64,000 nt of DNA from an uncultured Paracoccaceae bacterium (GCA_947503775.1 CANNFE010000002.1:124001-188000), one strand, 5' to 3'. Positions 17,795-26,988 are shown, counted from the first letter of the stretch. Notes: generated by a model not told the origin, from the sequence alone. Numbers and translations: made by a program.

Positions 17795-18931
17795 ATGGGG
17801 CATGATCTGATCGTCATCGGCGGCGGGATCCACGGGGTGATGACCGCTTGGATGGCGGCGGAGCGCGGGCATGATGTCTGCCTGCTCGAGAAAGATCGGC
17901 TGGGCGGAGGCGCCAGCGGGGCCTGGTACGGTATTCTGCATGGCGGGCTGCGGTATCTTCAGAGCATGGATCTGCGGCGCTATCGGCAATCGGTGACAGA
18001 ACGGCGCTGGTTCATGCGGATGTTTCCCGAGCAGATCGAGACACAGGCGTTTCTGATGCCGCTTTATGGGCAGGGGTTGAAACGACCGGGCGTCTTCCGC
18101 GCGGCCTTTGCAGCGGATGCGGCTTTGTCGGCAGATCGCGGCCACAGGATTTCCCGGGACCGGAGGCTGCCGAGGGGGCGGGTTATCTCGGGTGCCGAGG
18201 TGCTGGAGCGTGCGCCATGTGTGTTGGCGGAGGGGCTGCAAGGCGGCGCGCTTTGGCATGAGGCTGTGGTGCCGGACATGGATGCGCTTTTTGCAGCGGT
18301 GGTCGCGCAGGCCTGGGCGGCGGGCGCGACGTTGCGCGAGCGCACTGAGGTTGCAGGGCCCGTGACGCAGGACGGGCGGCTCATGGGGGTCGCGCTGACC
18401 AGCAGGGAAGAAGTTCTGGCGCCGAAGATCCTCAATATCGGGGGCGGCGGGGCGGAGGCTTTGGCGGCGCGCTTCGATCCGGTGTACAGGGCAGAGGGCG
18501 GATCGGCGCTGGCGTTCAATCTGGTGCTGAAGCGGCCGCCGCCCTCGGATTGCGGGCTGGCGCTTTATGGTGGGGCGGGGACGGAGGCTTTGTTCCTCTA
18601 TCCCCTTGGAGGGCAGACTTTCGCGGGCACGTGGTATCTGCCTTGGAAGGAGGGCAACCCGGAGGCGATCCCGGAAGAGGCCGTGCAGGCGATGCTGGAC
18701 GCGTTGAGGGACCGCACGCGCGGTCTGGATCTGAAGATCGATCAGGTGGAGCCGGTGCGCGCCGGGCTGCTTCCCGTTCGGCGGGCCGGCACGGTCGATC
18801 TTTGCGGGGCGGATCGGTTTGTTGATCACGGGAAAGGCGGAGGGCTGGACGGGCTTTATACGGTACGGGGGGTCAAATATACGACGGCTCCGGCGGCGGC
18901 ACGGCAGGCCCTGACCCTCGCGGGGATGTGA
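17795..18931 (+). CDS. FAD-dependent oxidoreductase (GlpD/DAO-like)
   Basis: A 378-residue flavoprotein of the DAO superfamily. The FAD loop is LIVIGGGIHGVMTAWMAAERG at the N-terminus, with the acidic end of the second strand in VCLLEKDRLGGGASG. The segment GILHGGLRYLQSMDLRRYRQS resembles the 'HGGLRYL' signature of glycerol-3-phosphate dehydrogenase. It is shorter than GlpD (about 500 residues) and lacks that enzyme's C-terminal domain. ATG 17,795 is chosen because GGAG precedes it by 6 bases; ATG 17,783 is possible. Substrate unknown; the 148-base gap downstream separates it from the GH16 gene. Confidence 0.7.
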   Translation: MGHDLIVIGGGIHGVMTAWMAAERGHDVCLLEKDRLGGGASGAWYGILHGGLRYLQSMDLRRYRQSVTERRWFMRMFPEQIETQAFLMPLYGQGLKRPGVFRAAFAADAALSADRGHRISRDRRLPRGRVISGAEVLERAPCVLAEGLQGGALWHEAVVPDMDALFAAVVAQAWAAGATLRERTEVAGPVTQDGRLMGVALTSREEVLAPKILNIGGGGAEALAARFDPVYRAEGGSALAFNLVLKRPPPSDCGLALYGGAGTEALFLYPLGGQTFAGTWYLPWKEGNPEAIPEEAVQAMLDALRDRTRGLDLKIDQVEPVRAGLLPVRRAGTVDLCGADRFVDHGKGGGLDGLYTVRGVKYTTAPAAARQALTLAGM

Positions 18932-19080
18932 CTTTGCGGGCAGAACGATTGATGCAGGATCGTCTTTCGGTTAACTTTACGGTATTTAGAAGGTGGCACA
19001 TGCGGCTGCCCGTTTGACTTTGAAAGATCCGGCATCGTCCGTTCGGTGATGATGTTTGTGAGAATGGTTTTGGTTTGCTC

Positions 19081-21705
19081 ATGACGTATTCGGTTTCCGC
19101 AGGGGTTCTTCTTATCGGTCTGGGCTTTGCGTCCTCTCTTTTGGCAGAGGGGCATGGCGAGGCGTTCGTGGACACGTTCGAAACGCTGGATGACGCCCGA
19201 TGGCGGATTGCCGAACATACGGTTCCAGCCCGGTTCAATCAGACATCCTGGTCGGCGGATTATGTGGATCATGCGCCGGGTGCGCTGACGCTTCGGTTCG
19301 ATGAGACCGAGAAGGACGGAAAGCCGTTCACGGGATCCGAGATCAAAACGCGGGGCTGGGCGCATTACGGGCGCTACGAGGTGACGATGCGGCCCTCGCC
19401 GGTCGAGGGAATCCTGTCGGCGTTCTTCGTTTATACCGGGCCGCATTTCGGCGATCCGGTCAGCGAGATCGATTTCGAGTTCAAGGGCGAGGACACGACG
19501 CAGGTTTTGCTGACCTATCACACGCCCGAAGGCAGCGATGGCGAATTCGTGGATCTGGGGTTCGACGCGGCGCTCGAGGATCACGATTATGCCTTCGAGT
19601 GGGAGCCGGATCGGATCCGCTGGTACGTGAACGACGTGCTGTTGCGGGAGGTCGAGACCGGCGAAATCGGAATGCCCACCGCTGCCGGGCAGATCTATAT
19701 GAGCGTCTGGAGCGGAGCGAGCGACTTTACCGGCGTGCCGCAGCCGGGCGCTTCGGGCGAGGCGCATTATTCGCGGGTGGCCTTTACGCCGCGCGAAGCG
19801 CCGGTTGCCCTGCCCGATCAGGTGCATGTGGCCTCGGGCGGATCGGTCGACATCGACGTTCTGGGCAATGACAGCGCGATCTCGGCCGAGCTGGATCCGG
19901 CGAGCCTCGAGATCGTGCAGGCGCCGGAAGACGGGACCGCAACTGTGATGCCGGACGGCACGCTTCGCTATGAAGCCGGGGCCGAGGGCGGTCCGCAGGA
20001 GCTGACCTACCGGGTGCGGGCCGGTGAGGCGTGGTCGAACGAGGCGGTTGTGACGCTTGCGGTCGATGTGCCGATCCTCGAGACGTTTTCAACCGATCGG
20101 GGCGGCTTTCACTATTCGGACAGCGCGTTTCACGAGGCGATCGCCCATGAGGAGGCGGCTCCGTCGCAGCCGCGCGGGCGCATCGGAGTGGCCTTGGGTC
20201 AGCGTGACTTCGTCGGACCGACCGAAGGGATCGCGGGTGGATGGTCGCGGTCGTTCACCCTGACAGAGCCGATGCAGGTGACGCTGGATCTGGACTACCG
20301 GCTCAGGATGAGAGGGCGCTTTACCAACCCCGCGCGGGCAGAAGTTTTGGTCAAGCTGAACGATGAGGTGCACGTTGTCGAAGAGATCAAGGCGGGCGGA
20401 CAGACTGCCCGCGCCGATACCGGGGATCAGAACGCCCGTGTCGATCTAGGGGTTCTGCCTGCGGGCACGCATGATGTGACGCTGGGCGGATATCTGAGCC
20501 GCAGGACGTCCGAGGCTGAGCGGGCCAGCGTATCGTTCGATGATGTCATGCTGAGCCTGACGCCCGCGACCACCCCGCCTGAAGAGACGCGCCTGGTGCG
20601 GATGGCCGAGGTGACGGAGCCGCATGCCCCGCCTCTTTTGGACGAGGTGTTCGAGAGCGGCTCGGGACGGTTTGCCTTCATGGCCGATCCGGCGCAGGGC
20701 GCGACGGGATCCGCTGCAGAGAGCGCACTGCATCTTGGCTTTGCCGCGAGCGAGACGGTTGCGGACGAGCAGGGCATTCGCGGGGTCTGGAGCGCGCCCG
20801 TCGCCATCGGCGCCGGGCAGGCGGCCACGGCAACGATCCGGCACCGTATTGTCGCGAGCGATCCGGATGCGGCGCAGTCGGTGGCTGTTTTCATGTCGAT
20901 CGGGGACAAGGTGATGCCGCTTTTTGGACCCGCGCAGGAGCCGGGCGGGCCGTTCACGGAAACGGTGCTTGAATTCGAAGCGCTGGATCCCGGTCGGCAG
21001 ATGATCAGCCTTGGCGCGGCGACCCGTCAGGCCAAGGCCGCCGGGTCCGAAGTTCGCGTCAGCTTTGACAGCGTGTCCATCGCATTGCGACCGCAGGACG
21101 GCCCGGCGGGGCTGGAGCTGAGGGCGCCGGATCCATGGCTTGATGAGAACGAGGCGCGGCTGGCGACCTTCATTCTGAGCGGAATGGAGCGGGGGTCCGA
21201 AGCGTTGATCGTCATCTCGGACGGCGTGTCGGATGTGATGAGACCGGCGGAAACGAACGGGGCGATCCTCTTTGACCTTGGCGCGCTGGCGGCGGGGCCT
21301 TTGTCGAGCGAGCTGATCGTGACCGATGATGCCGGAGAGATGACGCGCGTCCCAGGTCCGCCCTTGCAGCTGCGTGACGGGGCGGGGGACGACGATCTGG
21401 ATCTGGCGCTGACGAATGCCCGGCTGGGCCGGGATGAGGATGGTGCGCTGGCAGCACGGATGGATGTGATCGGGCTGGATACCGATGCGACGGCGGTTGT
21501 GGCCGTCTCGAACGGGGAAGAGGTCGTGACAGCCTCTGCCGCATCGGATGGATCGGTGATGCTTCCGCTGGGAGAGGTTCAGGCAGAGATCTTCACAAGC
21601 CAGGTCGAGGCGGTGGATGCGTTCGGCAATTCGAGCGTTGTAGCGGGGCCGGATCTGGTGCCTGATCCGGCGCTCGTTCCCGCGCAAGAGACGGCGGGCA
21701 ATTAG
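19081..21705 (+). CDS. Secreted GH16-family glycoside hydrolase with beta-sandwich repeats
   Basis: An 874-residue exported protein. Residues 1-22 are a Sec signal peptide with probable cleavage after LLA. The GH16 domain covers about 25-235 with the active site EIDFEFKG: Glu129 nucleophile, Asp131 and Glu133 acid/base. This ExDxE form is the lichenase/XTH/ExoK type rather than the bulged laminarinase type. A Big_9/cadherin-like Ig domain follows (about 240-335), then two similar beta-sandwich regions starting ILETFSTDRGGFHYSD and LLDEVFESGSGRFAFM, then more beta-rich sequence. It probably cleaves or trims the EPS outside the cell. ATG 19,081 is used; a TTG at 19,075 is in frame. The epimerase gene starts two bases after its stop. 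Confidence 0.82.
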   Translation: MTYSVSAGVLLIGLGFASSLLAEGHGEAFVDTFETLDDARWRIAEHTVPARFNQTSWSADYVDHAPGALTLRFDETEKDGKPFTGSEIKTRGWAHYGRYEVTMRPSPVEGILSAFFVYTGPHFGDPVSEIDFEFKGEDTTQVLLTYHTPEGSDGEFVDLGFDAALEDHDYAFEWEPDRIRWYVNDVLLREVETGEIGMPTAAGQIYMSVWSGASDFTGVPQPGASGEAHYSRVAFTPREAPVALPDQVHVASGGSVDIDVLGNDSAISAELDPASLEIVQAPEDGTATVMPDGTLRYEAGAEGGPQELTYRVRAGEAWSNEAVVTLAVDVPILETFSTDRGGFHYSDSAFHEAIAHEEAAPSQPRGRIGVALGQRDFVGPTEGIAGGWSRSFTLTEPMQVTLDLDYRLRMRGRFTNPARAEVLVKLNDEVHVVEEIKAGGQTARADTGDQNARVDLGVLPAGTHDVTLGGYLSRRTSEAERASVSFDDVMLSLTPATTPPEETRLVRMAEVTEPHAPPLLDEVFESGSGRFAFMADPAQGATGSAAESALHLGFAASETVADEQGIRGVWSAPVAIGAGQAATATIRHRIVASDPDAAQSVAVFMSIGDKVMPLFGPAQEPGGPFTETVLEFEALDPGRQMISLGAATRQAKAAGSEVRVSFDSVSIALRPQDGPAGLELRAPDPWLDENEARLATFILSGMERGSEALIVISDGVSDVMRPAETNGAILFDLGALAAGPLSSELIVTDDAGEMTRVPGPPLQLRDGAGDDDLDLALTNARLGRDEDGALAARMDVIGLDTDATAVVAVSNGEEVVTASAASDGSVMLPLGEVQAEIFTSQVEAVDAFGNSSVVAGPDLVPDPALVPAQETAGN

Positions 21706-21706
21706 G

Positions 21707-22738
21707 ATGCCGGATGGAGCTTCACCCGGGCGCTGCGCCCTTGTGACGGGTGCGACGGGATTCACCGGATCGCATCTGGCCCACGCCTTGCGGGCCAAGG
21801 GTTACGACGTTCGGGCGCTGGTGCGCGATCCGAACGGGGCGAGCGCCCGGCGCCTTGCCGAGGATGGGATCGAGCTGATGCAGGGCGATATCGGCGATGC
21901 GCAGGCCATCGACCGGGCGGTGGCGGGGATGACCCATGTCTTTCACATCGCGGCGGTCTATCGGACGGCGAACCACAGTGACGCCTATTACGAGAGCATC
22001 AACCGCGACGCGGTGGGCCATGTCCTTGAAGCGGCAAAGCGGCACGGCGTGGAGCGGATCGTGCATTGTTCGACCTGCGGCGTACATGGCGACGTGGCCG
22101 AAATCCCCGCAAACGAAGAGACTGCGTTCAATCCCGGCGACATCTATCAACGCTCGAAACTGGCGGGAGAGATGCTGGCACAGGAGGCCGCTCGGGCGGG
22201 CGCTCCGGTATCGATTGTGCGCCCGACGGGGATCTACGGGCCGGGGGATGACCGGTTTCTCAAGCTCTTTCGGACGGTCGAGAATGGCACGTTCCGGGTC
22301 TTTGGGAAGGGCGATATCGCGTATCATCTGACGTATATCGACGACATGGTGGACGGGCTGATCCTTGCCGGGGAGCATCCCGCGGCGATCGGTGAGGTCT
22401 TTTTGATCGGGGACGATACCTACACGACGCTCGACGGTCTGGTGGCGGAAGTGGCGCGGGCGGTGGGCGTGACGCCTCCATCGCTGCATCTGCCGGTGGC
22501 GCCGCTGATGCTGGCAGCGACGGCCTGCGAGTTTGCCTGCCGCCCGTTCGGGATCGATCCACCGCTGCATCGAAGGCGGGTGGCTTTCTTTACGAAGGCG
22601 CGGGCATTCTCGGTGGACAAGGCGAAGGACCGGCTGGGGTTTCAGCCGAAGGTGTCTTTGGCAGAGGGGATCGGACGCACAGCGCAGTGGTATCGCAAAG
22701 AAGGCTGGCTGAAAGGCTCTGGAAAGACGGCGGCATGA
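21707..22738 (+). CDS. NAD-dependent epimerase/dehydratase (HpnA-like SDR)
   Basis: A 343-residue extended SDR. The NAD(P) loop is VTGATGFTGSHLAHAL near residue 14, and the catalytic site is a Thr/Ser region at VHCSTCGVHG with YQRSK supplying Tyr and Lys. The pattern EIPANEETAFNPGDIYQRSKLAGE and FGKGDIAYHLTYIDDMVDGL recalls hopanoid-associated sugar epimerase HpnA and dihydroflavonol-reductase-like SDRs. No squalene-hopene genes are nearby, so a nucleotide-sugar or lipid-sugar role in this locus is more likely (inference). It is co-transcribed with the GH16 gene upstream, and the methyltransferase start overlaps its stop (ATGA). Confidence 0.78.
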   Translation: MPDGASPGRCALVTGATGFTGSHLAHALRAKGYDVRALVRDPNGASARRLAEDGIELMQGDIGDAQAIDRAVAGMTHVFHIAAVYRTANHSDAYYESINRDAVGHVLEAAKRHGVERIVHCSTCGVHGDVAEIPANEETAFNPGDIYQRSKLAGEMLAQEAARAGAPVSIVRPTGIYGPGDDRFLKLFRTVENGTFRVFGKGDIAYHLTYIDDMVDGLILAGEHPAAIGEVFLIGDDTYTTLDGLVAEVARAVGVTPPSLHLPVAPLMLAATACEFACRPFGIDPPLHRRRVAFFTKARAFSVDKAKDRLGFQPKVSLAEGIGRTAQWYRKEGWLKGSGKTAA

Positions 22739-23475
22739 CTGTGGCGGCGGCGCAAATTCCTGCCGATATCGGGTCCGATCGACCGGATCTGGACCCGTCT
22801 ACCGACCGCTATGCGGCGCGGTTTGCCGGCCCCGCCGGGGAGTGGCTTTTGTCGGTGCAGACAAGGGCGCTGCGCAAGCTGATGCCCGATAGCCCGGTTG
22901 AGCTGCTGGATGTCGGCGGGGGGCACGGCCAGGTTGCACGTCCGATGCTGGAGGATGGGCATCAGGTGACAGTTCTGGCAAGCACGCCCGAGGCTTTGGG
23001 ACGGCTGCCGGAGATCCAGTCGGATCGGCTGGCGCTGGAGACGGGGCCGCTGACCGGTCTGCCGTTCGACGATCGGAGTTTCGATGTCGTGACCTCGTTT
23101 CGGATGATGGCGCATGTGGGCGATTGGGAACGGCTTCTGAGCGAGATGACACGGGTGGCGCGGCGGGCTGTGATCTTTGATTTTCCGGTGCCGTCCGGAG
23201 CGAATGCGCTGGAGCCGCTGCTTTTCGGGCTGAAGAAGCGGATCGAAGGGGACACGCGGCGGTTCGAGGTGATCCGCAAGGGTGAGGTGCAGAAGCATCT
23301 CGGCGCGCTGGGATTTGACCAAACGCAATCAATCGGTCAGTTCGCCCTGCCGATGGTGGTGCACCGCAAGCTGAAGCGTCCGGCGCTGTCCCAGCGGTTG
23401 GAGAGCGGGTTGGCCGCTATTGGGCTGGCTTCGGCGATTGGCAGCCCTGTCGTGATGCGCGCGGACCGGACATGA
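22735..23475 (+). CDS. Class I SAM-dependent methyltransferase
   Basis: A 246-residue protein with the SAM-binding motif LLDVGGGHGQVARPM, an acidic loop and the post-motif region LTGLPFDDRSFDVVTSFRMMAH, matching UbiE/Methyltransf_11-type Rossmann enzymes. The start ATG 22,735 was chosen because it overlaps the epimerase stop in an ATGA arrangement; the frame extends to 22,687 but only inside the epimerase gene. The downstream GT39-like gene overlaps its stop in the same way, so GH16-epimerase-methyltransferase-GT39 form one transcription unit. It may methylate a sugar or a lipid-linked intermediate. Confidence 0.78.
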   Translation: MTVAAAQIPADIGSDRPDLDPSTDRYAARFAGPAGEWLLSVQTRALRKLMPDSPVELLDVGGGHGQVARPMLEDGHQVTVLASTPEALGRLPEIQSDRLALETGPLTGLPFDDRSFDVVTSFRMMAHVGDWERLLSEMTRVARRAVIFDFPVPSGANALEPLLFGLKKRIEGDTRRFEVIRKGEVQKHLGALGFDQTQSIGQFALPMVVHRKLKRPALSQRLESGLAAIGLASAIGSPVVMRADRT

Positions 23476-25184
23476 CGATGGCGTCGACGGCAGGAGGCGC
23501 GGCTGCGCAGAAAGGTCTCGGCTTTGTCGGAGCGCTTGTCGTGGTCTTCGCGCTGGCGCTGGTGAGCCGGATCGCGATGGTGGGCGCGCCGCCGATCTAT
23601 GACGAGCTTTATCAGCTTGTTCCAGCTTTGAGTTTTTACGCCGGAGAGGGATTTGCGGTTCTTGACGGCACCTATGACCGGGCCTCGGACTTCACACGGT
23701 TGATCGCGGCGAGTTTCGATCTGACCGGCGGGCCGTCCTGGTGGGCGGCGCGGCTGATCCCGTCGGTTTTGCCGGGTGTGCTGCTGGTCGTCGCGATCTT
23801 TGCCTGGGCGTGGCATGTGGATCGACCGGGGACAGCGATCATCGTCGCGGTCTTCCTCATCCTGTGGCCGAACGGGATCGAGGTGTCGCAGTACATCCGG
23901 TTCTATGCGCTGCATGGTCTGCTTTTTGTGCTGGCTGCGATCGCGGTTTATGCGGCTTTTGCGGAGACACGGACAGCTGTGATGCGAGGTGTGCTGCTGC
24001 TTGGGGCGGGCATTTTATTGGCGGTCGCCTACCGGTTGCAGATGCTGACGCTGATCGGCGTGGGGGCCATGGGGCTTTGGGTCACCATGGCGTATGGTCC
24101 GCGATGGCTGCGCGAGATCTGGTGGGTCAAGTGGGCCGTTCTGGCGGGTCTTGTTGGTGTCGCGGCTGTTCTGGCGAGCGGGGTTCTGAACGACACGCTG
24201 CGCTGGCTCTGGACGACCTATCGCTGGGAGCCGTGGCCAGCCTCTGGTGATACCACGTTCTATCATCGCGATTTCCGGGACAACTATCCCACGTTTTGGC
24301 CGCTCTTTCCTGTTGCTGCGTTGATCGCGCTTCGGGTCAATTTCAGACCGGCTTTCTTTTGCCTGGTGCTTTTCGCGGTTTGCTTTGTCCTGCAGACCTT
24401 TGGGGGGCTCAAGAATATTCGCTATCTCTATCCAGTGATGCCGTTCTTCTTTGTCCTCTGGGGGATCGCGCTGTGGCATGTGATCGGTCTGGTGTTCGGA
24501 TGGCTGGTCGAAACCTCGAGGGAGGCCGTGGCCCCTCTCGTTGGAGCGCGCTGGGTGCGGCCCATCGCGTGGACCGGGATTGTTGTCGCCCTAGCCTTTG
24601 CCTTTTTCGCTAACGCCGCTTTTGTGCGGAGCGTTGGGCTGATGGCAGGGCTTAATGACGGTGAGCTTTTGGGCAAGGTTCGATGGCAGTGGAGAGGTGC
24701 CGAGGAAGTTGTCACACCTTGGCTTGAGCGCGGCGCGCTGGTCGTGACGACCGAAGAGATGCGGGCCGTGGAGTGGCTAGGGGATTACGACGTGGGCTTC
24801 AACCGGCCTCGGTTTTCAGAGCTGCTTTATTCGCTGGGGCCTGACACGCAGGCCTTTGCGGCGGATTTTCGGACCGGGCGGCCTTTGACAGGGGACGTTC
24901 GGGATATCGAGCGGTTGATCGAATGTCGCCCGGTCGGGGTCGTTCTGGCGGACGCGCCTTGGGTTCGATCCGGCGACGCGGCCCGTTTGCGGAAGGCGGC
25001 CGAGGAAAGCGGCGCCGAGGCAGAGCTGACGCGGCATGACGGAATGGCACTGCTCGCGTGGCGACGCGAGGCGGGCCAGACGGGGTGCGGCGGGTTGCCC
25101 GAGATCGAGGGCTCTGCGGCCGAGCGGATCCTGAGCGGCGCGCGTCCGCCTCAGACGCTGTCTTCGGCGAAGGCCGAGAGGTAG
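23472..25184 (+). CDS. GT39-like membrane glycosyltransferase (GT-C)
   Basis: A 570-residue protein with about eleven membrane helices. In the first periplasmic loop it carries PPIYDELYQL, the acidic pair expected in GT-C/PMT-type enzymes that use polyprenyl-phosphate sugars, followed by WAARLIPSVLPG and EVSQYIRFYALHG, seen in many bacterial GT39/ArnT-like proteins. The C-terminal 130 residues are soluble and should be periplasmic. It ends the four-gene operon beginning at the GH16 gene. Its last 34 bases overlap the convergent Tat-signal gene. The substrate is not known; a polyprenyl-phosphate sugar made by the GT2 at 14,099 is one possible donor. Confidence 0.75.
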   Translation: MTMASTAGGAAAQKGLGFVGALVVVFALALVSRIAMVGAPPIYDELYQLVPALSFYAGEGFAVLDGTYDRASDFTRLIAASFDLTGGPSWWAARLIPSVLPGVLLVVAIFAWAWHVDRPGTAIIVAVFLILWPNGIEVSQYIRFYALHGLLFVLAAIAVYAAFAETRTAVMRGVLLLGAGILLAVAYRLQMLTLIGVGAMGLWVTMAYGPRWLREIWWVKWAVLAGLVGVAAVLASGVLNDTLRWLWTTYRWEPWPASGDTTFYHRDFRDNYPTFWPLFPVAALIALRVNFRPAFFCLVLFAVCFVLQTFGGLKNIRYLYPVMPFFFVLWGIALWHVIGLVFGWLVETSREAVAPLVGARWVRPIAWTGIVVALAFAFFANAAFVRSVGLMAGLNDGELLGKVRWQWRGAEEVVTPWLERGALVVTTEEMRAVEWLGDYDVGFNRPRFSELLYSLGPDTQAFAADFRTGRPLTGDVRDIERLIECRPVGVVLADAPWVRSGDAARLRKAAEESGAEAELTRHDGMALLAWRREAGQTGCGGLPEIEGSAAERILSGARPPQTLSSAKAER

Positions 25185-25579
25185 AGGCCGCAATCGGGCT
25201 CCCACGGGGCGGGGTTGGAATAGTCGAACCGCTCGGCCCGACCCTGGCGCATCGCGATGATATTGCTACGGGTCAGGATGGTCTGAAGAAACCGTTCGCG
25301 CAGGTTGGAGGCGTCGGGGATAAGGTGGATCCGGTCGCCGCGCCATGAGAAGTAAAGCTCTGCCGCGCGTTTCTTGAGCGACGGATTTTCCGAGATGATC
25401 GCCGTATAGTCGTCGATGAATGCATCGAGACCGTCGATCTCGAGCGCGTCACGTCCAAAGTGATCGGCGACAACCCGGCGCAGAAAACCGGAGGTGCCGC
25501 CGCCGGCGAGGCCGAGGCCCGCCAAGGCGACCAAGGCTCCGCCGCTGGCGAGCAGGGTACGGCGGGTGAGTTTGTTCAT
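25151..25579 (-). CDS. Tat-signal small protein, putative GMC accessory subunit
   Basis: A 142-residue protein with a twin-arginine leader: MNKLTRRTLLASGGALVALAGLG, where TRRTLL precedes a hydrophobic stretch. The mature part is small, mostly helical (DGLDAFIDDYTAIISENPSL) and has one Cys near the C-terminus. Its start overlaps the stop of the GMC oxidoreductase gene, an arrangement known for GMC sugar dehydrogenases whose small Tat-exported subunit carries the large flavoprotein to the periplasm as a complex (gluconate 2-dehydrogenase subunit 3 type). I infer that it is the export and assembly partner of that enzyme. Confidence 0.68.
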   Translation of the reverse strand: MNKLTRRTLLASGGALVALAGLGLAGGGTSGFLRRVVADHFGRDALEIDGLDAFIDDYTAIISENPSLKKRAAELYFSWRGDRIHLIPDASNLRERFLQTILTRSNIIAMRQGRAERFDYSNPAPWEPDCGLYLSAFAEDSV

Positions 25580-26988
25580 AGCAGGTCTCCGGTGCGCAGG
25601 GACAAGGCAGAGAGCGTCAGTGTCGGGTTCGCGGCCGCGCCCGTCGGGAAGGTACTGGCGCCGAGGCAGATGAGGTTCGGGACGCCGTGAACCCGGCCCG
25701 AGGGATCGACGACGCTGGTTGCAGGATCCTGGCCCATCGGAGTGCCGCCGATCACATGCGCCTCGGTCGGTTCGAGATCGCCGATGCGCGAGACCTCATA
25801 CGGGAAGGGAATAATGTCCGACAGGTTCTCTACCGCGCGGGTCAGACCGGCGATGGCGTAATCGGTGTGCCCATGCCAGACGACGGTTGGCTCATCCTCT
25901 TGAAGGAGGACACGATTGCGGTCCTGCGGCAGATCCTCGGCCACGAATTTGAGCTTGAGCCGCTGGAGCCATTTTCCCGGTTCGAGCCTGAGGGAGGGCG
26001 GAGCGTTCCAACTTTCGATCAGGACCGACGCCGCTTCGGATCGGAAGGGACCATCGTAGAATCCATAGCCCAGCCCGGTGAAGGACGAGCCGCCGTAGTA
26101 GTTGTCGAACGGGATATCGAGCCAGGCGAACTGACCGACCTGCTCGTGAAGGCCGAAGCCGACCCGGTCTCCGCCGAGTTTTGATCTCAGAAGGATCGCA
26201 GAGGTGCCGATCGGATTGGCGGCGAGAGCGACGAGATCGGCGGCAATACTGTGTTCGGTGCCGTCTTCCGCGCGGACCGTGACGCCAGAGGCCTGTCCGG
26301 CGGCGGTTTCGACGGTGCGGATTTCGGTGTCGGTCAGAAGGTGGAAGCCCTCGTCATCCATCACATCGAGCGCATTCAGAATGGTGAATTTGGCATCGAT
26401 GGGACAGAGTGTGCAGGCCCCTGATGCGCAGCAGGTAGGGCGGCGACCGCCATTCGACCGGGCGGAGGGCATCGCCTGCCAGCCCAGATCGGCCTCTCCC
26501 AACTGGCGGTCCGCGCGGGACAGAAGCGGGGCCGGGTATGGATAAGGCGCGGATCTTGGAACGACCGGGGCCTCGCTGTCGCCCGCGATCTCCATGATCT
26601 CTTCGGCGCGTTGCAGGTACGGCTCGAGGATATCGTAGGAGATGGGCCAGTCCTCGGCGATGCCGTAGCGGGTCTTGAGCTCGAGATCGCTGGGGTGAAG
26701 GCGGGGGGCGTTGCCCCACCAGCAGTTGGAGCCGCCGCCGACCTGATGACGGATGGTCCAGTCCTTGCGGGTTCCTGAGCGGTTGTCCTGCCGGACGGGG
26801 GCGGGTTTGGCGTGGAAGCGCTGGTCGAGCTGGGTCTGGCGGTCGATGAACGGTCCACGCTCGACAAAGAGGACCTGAAGCCCTCGGCCCCTGAGCGCAT
26901 AGGCAAAAAAGAGCGCCGCAAAGCTGGATCCTGCGATGACCACGTCCCAGCGCCGCGCCGTCGCGGTCGTGATGTCGGTGCGGTTCAT
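25576..26988 (-). CDS. GMC-family oxidoreductase (second copy), Tat-partnered
   Basis: A 470-residue flavoprotein without its own signal peptide. The FAD loop is VVIAGSSFAALFFAYAL (residues 16-32), where the normal GxGxxG is reduced to GSSFA. GGGSNCWWGNAPRLHP and the C-terminal GTPMGQDPATS and AAANPTLTLSALSLR are GMC hallmarks. A cysteine group CCASGACTLCP (Cys186, 187, 192, 195) is present in the substrate-side domain. Together with the Tat-signal gene it overlaps, it probably forms a periplasmic sugar or alcohol dehydrogenase. The start overlaps the end of the GT4 gene by 4 bases, tying it to polysaccharide synthesis. Confidence 0.78.
   Translation of the reverse strand: MNRTDITTATARRWDVVIAGSSFAALFFAYALRGRGLQVLFVERGPFIDRQTQLDQRFHAKPAPVRQDNRSGTRKDWTIRHQVGGGSNCWWGNAPRLHPSDLELKTRYGIAEDWPISYDILEPYLQRAEEIMEIAGDSEAPVVPRSAPYPYPAPLLSRADRQLGEADLGWQAMPSARSNGGRRPTCCASGACTLCPIDAKFTILNALDVMDDEGFHLLTDTEIRTVETAAGQASGVTVRAEDGTEHSIAADLVALAANPIGTSAILLRSKLGGDRVGFGLHEQVGQFAWLDIPFDNYYGGSSFTGLGYGFYDGPFRSEAASVLIESWNAPPSLRLEPGKWLQRLKLKFVAEDLPQDRNRVLLQEDEPTVVWHGHTDYAIAGLTRAVENLSDIIPFPYEVSRIGDLEPTEAHVIGGTPMGQDPATSVVDPSGRVHGVPNLICLGASTFPTGAAANPTLTLSALSLRTGDLL

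Noticed and set aside
17486-18829. 447-codon open frame on the minus strand
   Set aside because: Antisense to the FAD oxidoreductase with its intact nucleotide-binding loop; also runs into the HxH hydrolase gene in another frame.
18856-19827. 323-codon open frame on the minus strand
   Set aside because: It is antisense to the signal peptide and GH16 catalytic region, which has clear family motifs; the product shows no domain and has the Arg/His/Pro-rich composition of shadow frames in high-GC DNA.
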